From NCBI GenBank assembly GCA_964584665.1, contig CAZPAO010000006.1, forward strand, positions 1-64,000: a DNA stretch of 64,000 bases, in the 5' to 3' direction. Below the pieces are notes generated by a model. That model made no database searches, had not been told where the DNA came from, and was given only the letters and a program-made list of their open reading frames with translations. Origin of the DNA: DASUBN01 sp964584665. GTDB lineage: Bacteria > Pseudomonadota > Gammaproteobacteria > Natronospirales > REEB76. Position 1 is the first letter of the stretch. Every line of letters begins with the position of its first letter. The translations under genes were made by a program, and so were the position numbers. Below are positions 30,049 through 37,792 of this stretch, piece after piece.

Positions 30049-31527
30049 TCAATTTCCCCGGCCGCCGTCGGCAGCCGTCATCTCGATGGCCCTCATCAAG
30101 GCCCGCGCCTTGTTCAGGGTCTCCTGCCACTCGTTCTCGGCAACCGAATCATGCACGATGCCGGCCCCCGCCTGCACGTGGATGCGCCCGTCCTTGATGA
30201 CGGCGGTGCGGATGGCGATGGCCGTATCCAGGTTGCCGTTCCAGCCCAGATACCCGACCGCGCCGGAGTAGATGCCCCGCTGCGTAGGTTCCAGCTCCCG
30301 GATGATCTCGAGAGCCCTGACCTTGGGCGCGCCGCTCACGGTGCCCGCCGGGAAACAGGCCTTGAGTACGTCCAGCGCGCTCATGCCGGCCTTAAGCTTC
30401 CCTTTCACTTCCGAGACGATGTGCATCACGTGGGAATAGCGCTCGATCACCATGCGGTCCGTCAGGCGCACGCTGCCCGTCTCCGCCACCCGGCCAACGT
30501 CGTTGCGGCCGAGGTCGATGAGCATCACATGCTCCGCCCGCTCCTTCGGGTCCGCCAGGAGTTCCGCCGCGAGCGCCGCATCTTCATCCGGCGTCGCGCC
30601 GCGGGGGCGCGTGCCGGCGATGGGCCGGAGCGTCACCTCGCCCTCTTCCACCCGCACCAGCACCTCCGGTGAGGAGCCCGTCACCTGGAAGCCGCCGAAA
30701 TCCAGGTGATACATGTAAGGAGAGGGGTTCATCACCCTGAGGGCCCGGTACACATCCAGGGCGGAACCCTGGAAGGGCGCGGTGAGGCGCTGCGAGAGCA
30801 CCACCTGGAAGGCATCGCCTTCGCGGATATAGCCGCGCACCTTCTCCACCGCGCGGCAATAATCGGCCTGCGCGAAGCCTGAGATGAACTCCCCCGCCGC
30901 GGAGCCGCGGTAACCGCCGTGGGAGGGATAGCGCGCCGGTGCGCGCAGGCGCGCGGTCAGCTCGTCCAGGCGCCGCTCCGCCGCCGCGTGACCATCCACC
31001 TGAGCCGCATCCGCGTGCACCACGAGCTGCACCGTGCCCCGCAGGTTGTCGAAGACCACCAGCTCCTCCGCCAACATCAGGCACACGTCCGGGCAGCCGA
31101 GTTCATCACCGCCCGCGCCTTCCGCGAGGGAGGGCTCCACGTAGCCCACGCACTCGTGGCCGAAGTAGCCCACGAGGCCGCCGCTGAAGCGCGGCAGGCC
31201 CGGCAGTTCCGGCACGCGGAAGCGCGCACGGAAAGCCTCGATGGCGGCGAAGGGCTCCGTGGCCGCGAGCTGCTCCCAGCCGCGATCGGTCTCCAGGCGG
31301 CACACGCCGTCCCGCACCGTGAGCAGGGCCGCGGCGGTGAGTCCTATGATGGAATAGCGTCCCCAGGTCTCGCCGCCTTCCACCGATTCCAGCAGGAAGG
31401 TGTTGGGCCCGTCGGCGAGCTTCAGGTAGGTGCTGAGCGGGGTATCCAGGTCTGCGAGCACTTCGCGCACCATGGGGATGCGGTTGTAGCCGGCGGTCTT
31501 TAAGGCGTCAAAACGCTGTTGGTCCAT
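30049..31527 (-). CDS. trpE: Anthranilate synthase component I
   Basis: Converts chorismate and ammonia to anthranilate; 492 residues. The C-terminal chorismate-binding half has the typical GDAFQVVLSQRL, SPYMYHLDFGGFQVTGSSPEVLVRVEEG, RPIAGTRPRGATPDEDAALAAELLADPKERAEHVMLIDLGRNDVGRV and PAGTVSGAPKVRALEIIRELEP. The N-terminal region has LLESVEGGETWGRYSIIG, the likely tryptophan feedback site. A candidate leader peptide lies upstream at 31583-31645. Confidence 0.97.
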   Translation of the reverse strand: MDQQRFDALKTAGYNRIPMVREVLADLDTPLSTYLKLADGPNTFLLESVEGGETWGRYSIIGLTAAALLTVRDGVCRLETDRGWEQLAATEPFAAIEAFRARFRVPELPGLPRFSGGLVGYFGHECVGYVEPSLAEGAGGDELGCPDVCLMLAEELVVFDNLRGTVQLVVHADAAQVDGHAAAERRLDELTARLRAPARYPSHGGYRGSAAGEFISGFAQADYCRAVEKVRGYIREGDAFQVVLSQRLTAPFQGSALDVYRALRVMNPSPYMYHLDFGGFQVTGSSPEVLVRVEEGEVTLRPIAGTRPRGATPDEDAALAAELLADPKERAEHVMLIDLGRNDVGRVAETGSVRLTDRMVIERYSHVMHIVSEVKGKLKAGMSALDVLKACFPAGTVSGAPKVRALEIIRELEPTQRGIYSGAVGYLGWNGNLDTAIAIRTAVIKDGRIHVQAGAGIVHDSVAENEWQETLNKARALMRAIEMTAADGGRGN

Positions 31528-31582
31528 GGGACGGTCATCCTGAGAGACGGAGGTTGCGATACGGCACGACGCGGGTTTCGCG

Positions 31583-31645
31583 TCAGCGCCATCGCCAGCA
31601 GCGGCAGACCGCTTTCTCTCCGTTCAGGTAAACCGTTAAAGACAT
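31583..31645 (-). CDS. Candidate trp leader peptide (TrpL-like), 20 residues
   Basis: Upstream of trpE a 63-base frame encodes MSLTVYLNGEKAVCRCWRWR and stops. It has two Trp codons in its last four positions, where a Trp-sensing leader would have them. An AAAGGG ribosome-binding site lies nine bases before the ATG. Immediately after the Trp codons, GACGCG and CGCGTC can pair. I do not see a classical GC hairpin followed by T residues before trpE, so the attenuation mechanism is unproven. The longer open frame to 31813 is a shadow of gph. Confidence 0.5.
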   Translation of the reverse strand: MSLTVYLNGEKAVCRCWRWR

Positions 31646-31697
31646 GGCTTTATGCCCTTTGAGCCGGCGCCTCAGGAGGGGCGCCGGAGCGCAGACA

Positions 31698-32387
31698 TTA
31701 GCGGCTGGCCGGGGCGGGGGCAAGTCCTGCGATCCAGCCCGGCAAGGCCTCGAGGGAATCCAGCTCCACTTCGGCGCCCAGGGCCAGGAGGTCGGCCCCC
31801 TGCCGGTAGCCATAGCTCACCGCCACGGCGCGGAACCCGGCCGCCCTTGCCGCCAGTATGTCGTTGCGCGAATCCCCCACCATGCAGCAGGCGGCGGCCG
31901 GCACGCCGAAATGCCGCGCTGTGTGCAGGAGCGGCAGGGGATCCGGTTTCATGAACGACAAGGTGTCGCCGCTCACCACGAGATGGAAAAGCTCCCTCAC
32001 GCCCAACTGCTCCAGCAGGGGCTCCGTGAACTCGGCGGACTTGTTGGTGATGCAGGTGAGCCGGCAGGCTCCCCCCAAGGCATGCAGGGCTCCCAGCGCA
32101 TCGGGATAGAGCCGCGTCTCGATGCAGAGGCCGGCCTTATAGAAGCGGCGGAAAGATTCACGGGCATCGGCCAGGAGCTGTGGGTCCGGCTCGCCGTCCA
32201 TCTCGCCCGTGAGGGCGCGCTTGAGGAGCTTGGTAAGGCCCTCCCCCACCCAGCCTTTCACCTCGTCCACGCTGTAGCTGCGCTGGCCGAGGGACTGCAG
32301 CGCGAGGTCCACAGCGCGCGCGATGTCGGACGCGCTGTCCACGAGCGTCCCATCCAGGTCGAATGCAACCAGCCGTATTGGGGTCAT
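31698..32387 (-). CDS. gph: Phosphoglycolate phosphatase (HAD superfamily)
   Basis: Removes phosphate from 2-phosphoglycolate. It has 229 residues. HAD motifs are VAFDLDGTLVDSA (nucleophile Asp near residue 9), TCITNKS near 117, KPDPLPLL near 153 and MVGDSRNDILAARAAG near 175, all intact. It follows rpe by 13 bp; the rpe-gph-trpE order is widespread in gammaproteobacteria. Confidence 0.94.
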   Translation of the reverse strand: MTPIRLVAFDLDGTLVDSASDIARAVDLALQSLGQRSYSVDEVKGWVGEGLTKLLKRALTGEMDGEPDPQLLADARESFRRFYKAGLCIETRLYPDALGALHALGGACRLTCITNKSAEFTEPLLEQLGVRELFHLVVSGDTLSFMKPDPLPLLHTARHFGVPAAACCMVGDSRNDILAARAAGFRAVAVSYGYRQGADLLALGAEVELDSLEALPGWIAGLAPAPASR

Positions 32388-32400
32388 CTGATCGGAAGGA

Positions 32401-33078
32401 TCAGGCTTTGGCTTTCGAGAGTTCTTCGCGCATCTGCTTGATGACAGCAGCGTAATCTTTCGCGCCGAAGATGGCCGAGCCCGCCACGAAAGTATCGGCG
32501 CCGGCAGCGGCGATCTCGCGGATGTTGTCCGCCTTCACCCCGCCGTCGATCTCCAGGCGGATCTCGCGGCCGGACTTGTTGATGAGAGCTCTGGCTTCGC
32601 GCAGCTTGGTGAGGCTCTCACGGATGAAGGACTGGCCGCCGAAGCCGGGGTTCACGGACATGATGAGCACCATGTCCAGCTTGTCCATCACGTGCTTCAT
32701 GTGGTCGAGCGGCGTCGCCGGGTTGAACACGAGCCCGGCCTTGCAGCCGTTGTCGTGGATCAGCGACAGCGTGCGGTCGATGTGCTCGCTCGCCTCGGGG
32801 TGGAAGGTGATGTAGGTGGCGCCGGCCTTGGCGAAGTCCGGCACGATGCGGTCCACCGGCTTCACCATCAGATGCACGTCGATGGGCGCCTTCACCCCGT
32901 GCTTGCGCAGGGCCTCGCACACCACCGGGCCGATGGTGAGGTTCGGCACATAATGGTTGTCCATCACGTCGAAATGGACGATGTCCGCGCCCGCCTTCAG
33001 CACAGCGTCGACCTCTTCGCCCAGACGGGCGAAATCAGCGGAGAGGATGGAAGGGGCGATGAGGTTAGGAAGGCTCAT
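32401..33078 (-). CDS. rpe: Ribulose-phosphate 3-epimerase
   Basis: Interconverts ribulose-5-phosphate and xylulose-5-phosphate. It has 225 residues from the ATG at 33078 (MSLPNLIAPSILSADFARLGEEV). Motifs are VHFDVMDNHYVPNLTIGP near residue 35 with the metal-binding His and catalytic Asp, IDVHLMVKPVDR near 66, and VNPGFGGQSF near 146. LEIDGGVKADNI near 175 carries the second catalytic Asp. With rpiA at 7992 the window holds both pentose phosphate isomerases. Confidence 0.96.
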   Translation of the reverse strand: MSLPNLIAPSILSADFARLGEEVDAVLKAGADIVHFDVMDNHYVPNLTIGPVVCEALRKHGVKAPIDVHLMVKPVDRIVPDFAKAGATYITFHPEASEHIDRTLSLIHDNGCKAGLVFNPATPLDHMKHVMDKLDMVLIMSVNPGFGGQSFIRESLTKLREARALINKSGREIRLEIDGGVKADNIREIAAAGADTFVAGSAIFGAKDYAAVIKQMREELSKAKA

Positions 33079-33215
33079 GCGACACACTTTAACTTAATGG
33101 CCGGGGCTTTTCAGCCTGGAAAAGGTAATGGATGCGGCCCCCGGGACCGGCTGCTATCCTGCTTGGGACCGCTATCCCCCGCCAGGGGCGGATTCCAAAT
33201 AAAAAGGAGCCTCCC

Positions 33216-33680
33216 ATGGCCGCATTCGCCATCACCCTGCACCTCTTGGCCGCCGTCGTCTGGGTCGGCGGCATGTTCTTCGCCTACATGGCCGCCCGGC
33301 CGGTGCTGGCGGAGCTGGACACCCTGCTGCGAGCCAAGCTTTGGACCGGCATCTTCCACCGCTTCTTCCCCTGGGTCTGGGGCGCCATCGCCGTGCTGCT
33401 GGCGAGCGGCATCTTCATGGTGTTCAACAGCTTCGAGGGTTTCGCCCAAGCGCCCGCCTTCGTGAACGCGATGATGGGATTGGGTATCGTGATGATGGCG
33501 CTCTTCGCCCACATCAACTTCGCGCCCTACAAGCGCCTGAAGCAGGCCGTGAAAGCGAACGACCAGGGTATCGCCGCCAAATCCATGCGCCAGATCCGCA
33601 TCATGATGGCGGTGAACCTGTGTCTCGGGCTCATCGTCATCATCGTCGCGATGATGGGGATGTATCTGTCTTCAGATTAG
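33216..33680 (+). CDS. CopD-family-like four-helix membrane protein
   Basis: It has 154 residues from the ATG at 33216, preceded by AAAGGAG at about 33204-33210. Four membrane helices: 5-25 (AITLHLLAAVVWVGGMFFAYM), 48-68, 82-102 and 130-150. The LHLLAAVVWVGGMFF start and the conserved His residues (LHLL, FHRFFP, FAHIN) fit CopD-like copper-resistance or related heme/metal membrane proteins. The stop overlaps the convergent methyltransferase stop. Function inferred only by resemblance. Confidence 0.72.
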   Translation: MAAFAITLHLLAAVVWVGGMFFAYMAARPVLAELDTLLRAKLWTGIFHRFFPWVWGAIAVLLASGIFMVFNSFEGFAQAPAFVNAMMGLGIVMMALFAHINFAPYKRLKQAVKANDQGIAAKSMRQIRIMMAVNLCLGLIVIIVAMMGMYLSSD

Positions 33681-34387
33681 CCAGGCTTTCTCGCTACGAG
33701 ATTCACGAGAGTCTCTTCCCGCTGCCCGCGGGGCGGCGGCGCCTTGATGTGCAGCGTCTCCAGCAGGCCGAAGTCCGCGGCGCGGCTCCACCATAGATAA
33801 GGATAGGAGACGTTCGCCTCGCCGAACTGGAAGCCCGCGCGGCGCACCATCTCCAGGTATTCCTCGGCGGTGTGCTGCATGTGCATGGGATGGCGGAAGA
33901 AGAGGCGGATCACCCAGGAATGGATGTAGGCCTTCGTAGACTCGGCGATGAGCAGCAAGCCGCCCGGCTTCAGCAGCCGCCGGAACTCCCGCAGCGTCTC
34001 TTCCTGGCGCATCAGGTGGTGCAGCGTCTGGTGGCAGAAGATGAGGTCCACGCTCGCATCCGGCAGCGGGATAGCGGCGCAATCTGCCTCCATCAGTTCC
34101 GGCGTGATGCCGTAACGCGCGACCTCGGCTCGCGCCAAGGCGAGCCCGTGTGAATCCACGTCCGTGCCGATGAGTCGTTTCGGCTTGAACCGTTCATGCA
34201 GGGGCTGCAGCGCGCGGCCCTGGCCGCAACCCGCGTCCAGCACCGTATCGAAGCGCGCATCCGGGTCGGGCAAGAGGCGCGCGAGATCCTTGAGCGCGCG
34301 CTCCACCACGTGCCGCTTCCAGGTGAAGGTCCCCAGGAACCAGAAACCGATGCGGCTCTCTTCGACGTAATCTTGTGGTCGTTCCAT
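33677..34387 (-). CDS. Class I SAM-dependent methyltransferase
   Basis: A 236-residue protein with the Rossmann methyltransferase pattern: FDTVLDAGCGQGRALQPL (motif I near residue 48), LIGTDVDSHGLALARAE near 72, MEADCAAIPLPDASVDLIFCHQTLHH near 97, and LLKPGGLLLIAEST near 138. Fold class is clear, substrate is not. It is transcribed with djlA upstream, 22 bp away. Confidence 0.87.
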   Translation of the reverse strand: MERPQDYVEESRIGFWFLGTFTWKRHVVERALKDLARLLPDPDARFDTVLDAGCGQGRALQPLHERFKPKRLIGTDVDSHGLALARAEVARYGITPELMEADCAAIPLPDASVDLIFCHQTLHHLMRQEETLREFRRLLKPGGLLLIAESTKAYIHSWVIRLFFRHPMHMQHTAEEYLEMVRRAGFQFGEANVSYPYLWWSRAADFGLLETLHIKAPPPRGQREETLVNLVARKPG

Positions 34388-34409
34388 CGCCCTGTCCCGT
34401 GCCGACGGC

Positions 34410-35213
34410 CTATTTTATTCCCCTGGAAGCCTTGATCGCGTCGTACGCCACGTTGATCTGCTGCACCTTCTCCTGCGCCATGCGGATCATGTTCTCCGGC
34501 AGGCCGCGGGCCACCAGCTTGTCCGGGTGGTTCTCCTTCATGAGCCGGCGGTAGGCGGTCTTGATCTCCGCGTCCGTGGCGGTGGGCGCGACGCCGAGCG
34601 TCTGGTAGGCCGCGCTCAGCACGTCCGGCCGCGCCGTGCGCGGGCCGCCGCCGGTGTTGCCGCTGCCGCCGCGGAAACCCTGCTGGGCGCGGATGAACTG
34701 CTCGTACTGGCGCAGCTCGAACTCCGAGATGCCGAGCACCGCGCAGATGTGCAGCAAGAGCCGCTCCTCCGCCGGGTGCATGTGGCCGTCCGCCATGGCG
34801 GCGTGCAGCTGGATCTGCAGGAACATGCCGAGCAGGTCGCGGCGGCCGTGGCAGGCGTCGCGCAGGCTGTGCAGCGCGCCGTCCAGGTCGAAGCCCGTTT
34901 CCTTGCCCTGGTTGAAGAGTTCGATGGCCTGGCGCTGCTGCGTCGGGTCCAGGTTCATGTGGGCCATCACATTGCGGGCCGCCTGGATCTCGTCCGGCGA
35001 GACCACCCCGTCGGCCTTGGCCACGCTGCCCATCACCGAGAAGGTGGCGGTGAAGAAAGCCTGCTGTGCGCGGGCCGCGTCGTGGCCGCTCCAGCCGCCA
35101 CGCGAGACGCCGACCGAGAGGCTCTGGCCCAGCATGGCGCCCACGATCGCGCCCAAGGGGCCGCCCACCAGGAAACCCAGCACCGCGCCGATGAGGACGC
35201 CTATGAGATTCAT
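34410..35213 (-). CDS. djlA: DnaJ-like membrane co-chaperone DjlA
   Basis: A 267-residue co-chaperone. The N-terminal glycine-rich hydrophobic segment (LIGVLIGAVLGFLVGGPLGAIVGAML) is the membrane anchor. A TerB-like helical domain follows (about 50-190; FTATFSVMGSVAKADGVVSPDEI). The C-terminal J domain (about 205-265) has YQTLGVAPTATDAEIKTAYRRLMKENHPDKL with the HPD motif that stimulates DnaK. The domain order is exactly that of DjlA. It is divergent from purC. Confidence 0.94.
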   Translation of the reverse strand: MNLIGVLIGAVLGFLVGGPLGAIVGAMLGQSLSVGVSRGGWSGHDAARAQQAFFTATFSVMGSVAKADGVVSPDEIQAARNVMAHMNLDPTQQRQAIELFNQGKETGFDLDGALHSLRDACHGRRDLLGMFLQIQLHAAMADGHMHPAEERLLLHICAVLGISEFELRQYEQFIRAQQGFRGGSGNTGGGPRTARPDVLSAAYQTLGVAPTATDAEIKTAYRRLMKENHPDKLVARGLPENMIRMAQEKVQQINVAYDAIKASRGIK

Positions 35214-35288
35214 CTATGGTTCCCTGGAAGGATTACTTCGACTTAATCCATGTGGCAAGATACGCGCAATTCAAGTGTTGGACGCCCC

Positions 35289-36182
35289 ATGACCGCCCAG
35301 CTGCCCGTCGTCTTCGAGACCCACCTCAAGAGCCTGCCGCTGGTGCACCGCGGCAAGGTGCGCGACATCTACGACGCGGGCCCCGAGCACCTGCTCATCG
35401 TCACCACCGACCGCCTCTCGGCCTTCGACGTGGTGCTGCCGGACCCGATCCCCGGCAAGGGCGCGGTGCTGAACGGCATCTCGCGCTTCTGGTTCCACAA
35501 GACGGCGCACATCATACCAAACCAGCTCACCGACCTCGCCGTCGAAGACATCATCAAGGACCCGGCGGAGCAGGCCCTGCTCAAGGACCGCACCGTCATC
35601 GTGCGCAAGCTGCGGGCGCTGCCCATCGAGGCGGTGGCCCGCGGCTACCTCATCGGTTCCGGCTGGAAGGACTACCAGAAGACCGGCGCCATCTGCGGCA
35701 TCCCACTGCCCCGCGGCCTGCAGCAGGCGGAGAAGCTGCCCCAGCCGCTGTTCACGCCCGCCACCAAGGCACCCAAGGGCCAGCACGACGAGAACATCCC
35801 CTTCGAGGAAGTGCTGAAGCTCATCGATGCCGACCTCGCCGAGAAGGTGCGCGACACCACCCTCAAGATCTACGACTTCGCCTCCAGGTACGCGCGCGAG
35901 CGCGGCATCATCATCGCCGACACCAAGTTCGAGTTCGGCGTGGACAAGGCCGGGGCGCTCTACCTCATAGATGAAGTGCTGACGCCGGACTCCTCCCGCT
36001 TCTGGCCGGCGGACACCTACCGCGCCGGCGGGAGCCCCCCGAGCTTCGACAAGCAGTTCGTGCGGGATTACCTGGAGACGCTGGACTGGCCCAAGAAGCC
36101 GCCGGCACCGAAGGTGCCTGCCGAGATCATCGCCAAGACCGCCGAGAAGTACCGCGAGGCTTACGACAGACTCACCCGGTGA
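35289..36182 (+). CDS. purC: Phosphoribosylaminoimidazole-succinocarboxamide (SAICAR) synthase
   Basis: Purine synthesis enzyme joining aspartate to CAIR. It has 297 residues from the ATG at 35289 (MTAQLPVVFETHLKSLPLV). Motifs are HRGKVRDIYDAGPEHLLIVTTDRLSAFDVVLP near the start, IVRKLRALPIEAVARGYLIGSGWKDY near residue 102, GIIIADTKFEFG near 207 and LIDEVLTPDSSRFW near 228. The length fits the long (about 295-residue) PurC form. The stop overlaps the convergent membrane gene by 11 bases. Confidence 0.97.
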   Translation: MTAQLPVVFETHLKSLPLVHRGKVRDIYDAGPEHLLIVTTDRLSAFDVVLPDPIPGKGAVLNGISRFWFHKTAHIIPNQLTDLAVEDIIKDPAEQALLKDRTVIVRKLRALPIEAVARGYLIGSGWKDYQKTGAICGIPLPRGLQQAEKLPQPLFTPATKAPKGQHDENIPFEEVLKLIDADLAEKVRDTTLKIYDFASRYARERGIIIADTKFEFGVDKAGALYLIDEVLTPDSSRFWPADTYRAGGSPPSFDKQFVRDYLETLDWPKKPPAPKVPAEIIAKTAEKYREAYDRLTR

Positions 36183-36837
36183 TGGCGTCGAGCCTCAGCA
36201 TGTCCGGGCTGAAGAGGTCCGGCCAGAACCACACCAGCGCGATCAGCCCCACTCCCGCCAGCACCAGCGAGATACGGTCCGTCACGCGCCGGGAATCCAG
36301 CCAGAAGGGCGCGAGGCAAAGGAACGCCATGAGATACGCGCTCGCGAAGTAGACCACCGCCAGCGCCACCGCCTTCAGCCGCTCCACCGGGTCCTGCCCG
36401 AACATCAGCGCCGCCAGCGAGAGGGAGGCCCCCGAAAGCACCACGATGGAATCCCGGATGCTGGTGATGAGCTTCACCATGAGCGTCGGCACGTGGCCCT
36501 TCGGGAAGAACGTCACCCCCACGAAGATGAACTCGAGCCCCACCAGCACGATGGTGAGCGAAGCCATGATGAGCAGCACGCTGGGGTTCAGCACGCCGGT
36601 CACGAAGTTGTAGAACACCCCATAGGCGGCGCTGTGCATATGGCGCATCAGCAGGATGGCGAGCAGGGTCACGCACACGTTCACCGCGTAGTTGAACAGC
36701 GTGCCCTTGATGTCGTGGAAGATCGCGAGCCGGAACAGGGTGAGCACGTCCCCCACGCTCCCGGCGGTGCGCAGCAGCAGCCCGCTCTCCCTAACCGCCT
36801 TGGTGTGCCCAGGCCGCGAGAATCGAATGAATGGCAT
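36172..36837 (-). CDS. Unknown membrane protein with five or so helices
   Basis: It has 221 residues from the ATG at 36837 (MPFIRFSRPGH); the ATG at 36846 is an alternative. Either start overlaps the upstream cobalamin-binding gene by about 50 bases. Hydrophobic segments: AVNVCVTLLAILLM, VLLIMASLTIVLVGLEFIFVGV, IVVLSGASLSLAALMF, ALAVVYFASAYLMAFLCLA and ISLVLAGVGLIALVWFW. Its 3' end overlaps purC. No family recognised. The overlap suggests co-expression with the gene upstream. Confidence 0.65.
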   Translation of the reverse strand: MPFIRFSRPGHTKAVRESGLLLRTAGSVGDVLTLFRLAIFHDIKGTLFNYAVNVCVTLLAILLMRHMHSAAYGVFYNFVTGVLNPSVLLIMASLTIVLVGLEFIFVGVTFFPKGHVPTLMVKLITSIRDSIVVLSGASLSLAALMFGQDPVERLKAVALAVVYFASAYLMAFLCLAPFWLDSRRVTDRISLVLAGVGLIALVWFWPDLFSPDMLRLDAITG

Positions 36838-37594
36838 TGACCCCATCCGTCAGGGCCGCCGGCCCCGGTTGCAGGATTATCGAAGACTTTATCTCATGCA
36901 GCTCCCCGTCGCGCACCGCCGGCACCTCGGCCCAGCCGGGGCGGGCCGCCACTTCCTTGGGGCGGAACTTCTTCCCGCACCATGAGCCGAGGATGATGTC
37001 CGGTGCCCGGCGCGGCACCTCCAGCGGGTCCCGCACGATGCGGTTCTTGGCCAGGGATTCCCGTGCCAGTTCCGGGAAGATGTCCATGCCCCCTGCGATG
37101 CCCACCAGTTCCGAGACCCAGGCGATGCCCGATATCTGCGGTGTGTCCCATTCCTCGAAATAGACCTTCGGTCTCCGTGGCAGCTTCGCCGCGGCCCGGC
37201 GCAGCTTCTCCAGGCCCTCGTCCAGCTCGCCCGTCAGCCGCCGGGTCTCCGCCTCGCAGCCGATCATGCCGCCGAGCGTCGAGATCATGCGGAAGATGTC
37301 CGCCACCGTGCGGTGGTTGAAGATGTGCACTTCGATCCCGAGCTTTATGAGATCGGCGGCGATGTCTGCCTGCAGGTCCGAGAAACCCAGCACCAGGTCT
37401 GGCTTCAAGGCCACGATCTTGTCCAGTTTGGCGCTGGTGAAGGCCGAGACCTTGGGTTTCTCCTTCCGCGCCTCAGGCGGGCGCACCGTAAACCCCGATA
37501 TTCCGACTATTCGATGTTGCTGATGCAACAGGTATAGGGTTTCTGTCGTTTCCTCAGTTAGACAGACTATCCGTTCAGGGAAATGGGTTTTCAT
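36791..37594 (-). CDS. Cobalamin-binding protein (BtuF/periplasmic-binding fold) without signal peptide
   Basis: A 267-residue protein of the helical-backbone metal/vitamin B12 binding family. It begins directly at the first strand, FPERIVCLTEETTETLYLL, with HRIVGISGFTVRPPEAR, KIVALKPDLVLGFSDLQADIAADLI, HIFNHRTVADIFRMISTLG and WVSELVGIAGGMDIF. No hydrophobic signal peptide precedes it and no alternative upstream start adds one. No ABC permease or ATPase is adjacent. It may therefore act in the cytoplasm or be exported another way; relatives lacking a signal exist. Confidence 0.83.
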   Translation of the reverse strand: MKTHFPERIVCLTEETTETLYLLHQQHRIVGISGFTVRPPEARKEKPKVSAFTSAKLDKIVALKPDLVLGFSDLQADIAADLIKLGIEVHIFNHRTVADIFRMISTLGGMIGCEAETRRLTGELDEGLEKLRRAAAKLPRRPKVYFEEWDTPQISGIAWVSELVGIAGGMDIFPELARESLAKNRIVRDPLEVPRRAPDIILGSWCGKKFRPKEVAARPGWAEVPAVRDGELHEIKSSIILQPGPAALTDGVNAIHSILAAWAHQGG

Positions 37595-37612
37595 ACGTCT
37601 TTATTCTGCCAT

Positions 37613-37743
37613 CCCAAAAGCTACTGCGCTCGCCAAGGCGTTGTTGGGCATCGGACTCGCAGTCGGTCACGTATACCAAGAGTACGCTCCCTCCTGCTCG
37701 CCTCGCCCGCCTAGCCCTGCCTTCGCTCGTCACGCTTTTGGGG
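37613..37743 (+). repeat. Intergenic palindromic element, copy 5
   Basis: The arms CCCAAAAGCTACTGCGCTCG and CGCTCGTCACGCTTTTGGG are inverted complements. The core GGACTCGCAGTCGGTCACG and CGCTCCCTCCTGCTCGCCTC is nearly that of copies 2 and 3. The central hairpin is CGTATACCAAGAGTACG, so the stem bases differ from the other copies but still pair. It lies between the divergent cobalamin-binding gene and srkA. Confidence 0.85.
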
Positions 37744-37792
37744 CGGGTAACTCAAGAACACAAGAAAACCCTGCTTCCGATAGACTGGCCGC

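Noticed and set aside
31646..31813. Upstream extension of the candidate trp leader peptide
   Set aside because: The extension is antisense-free shadow of the end of gph and lacks a start signal. Only the last 20 codons have their own ribosome-binding site and Trp codons.
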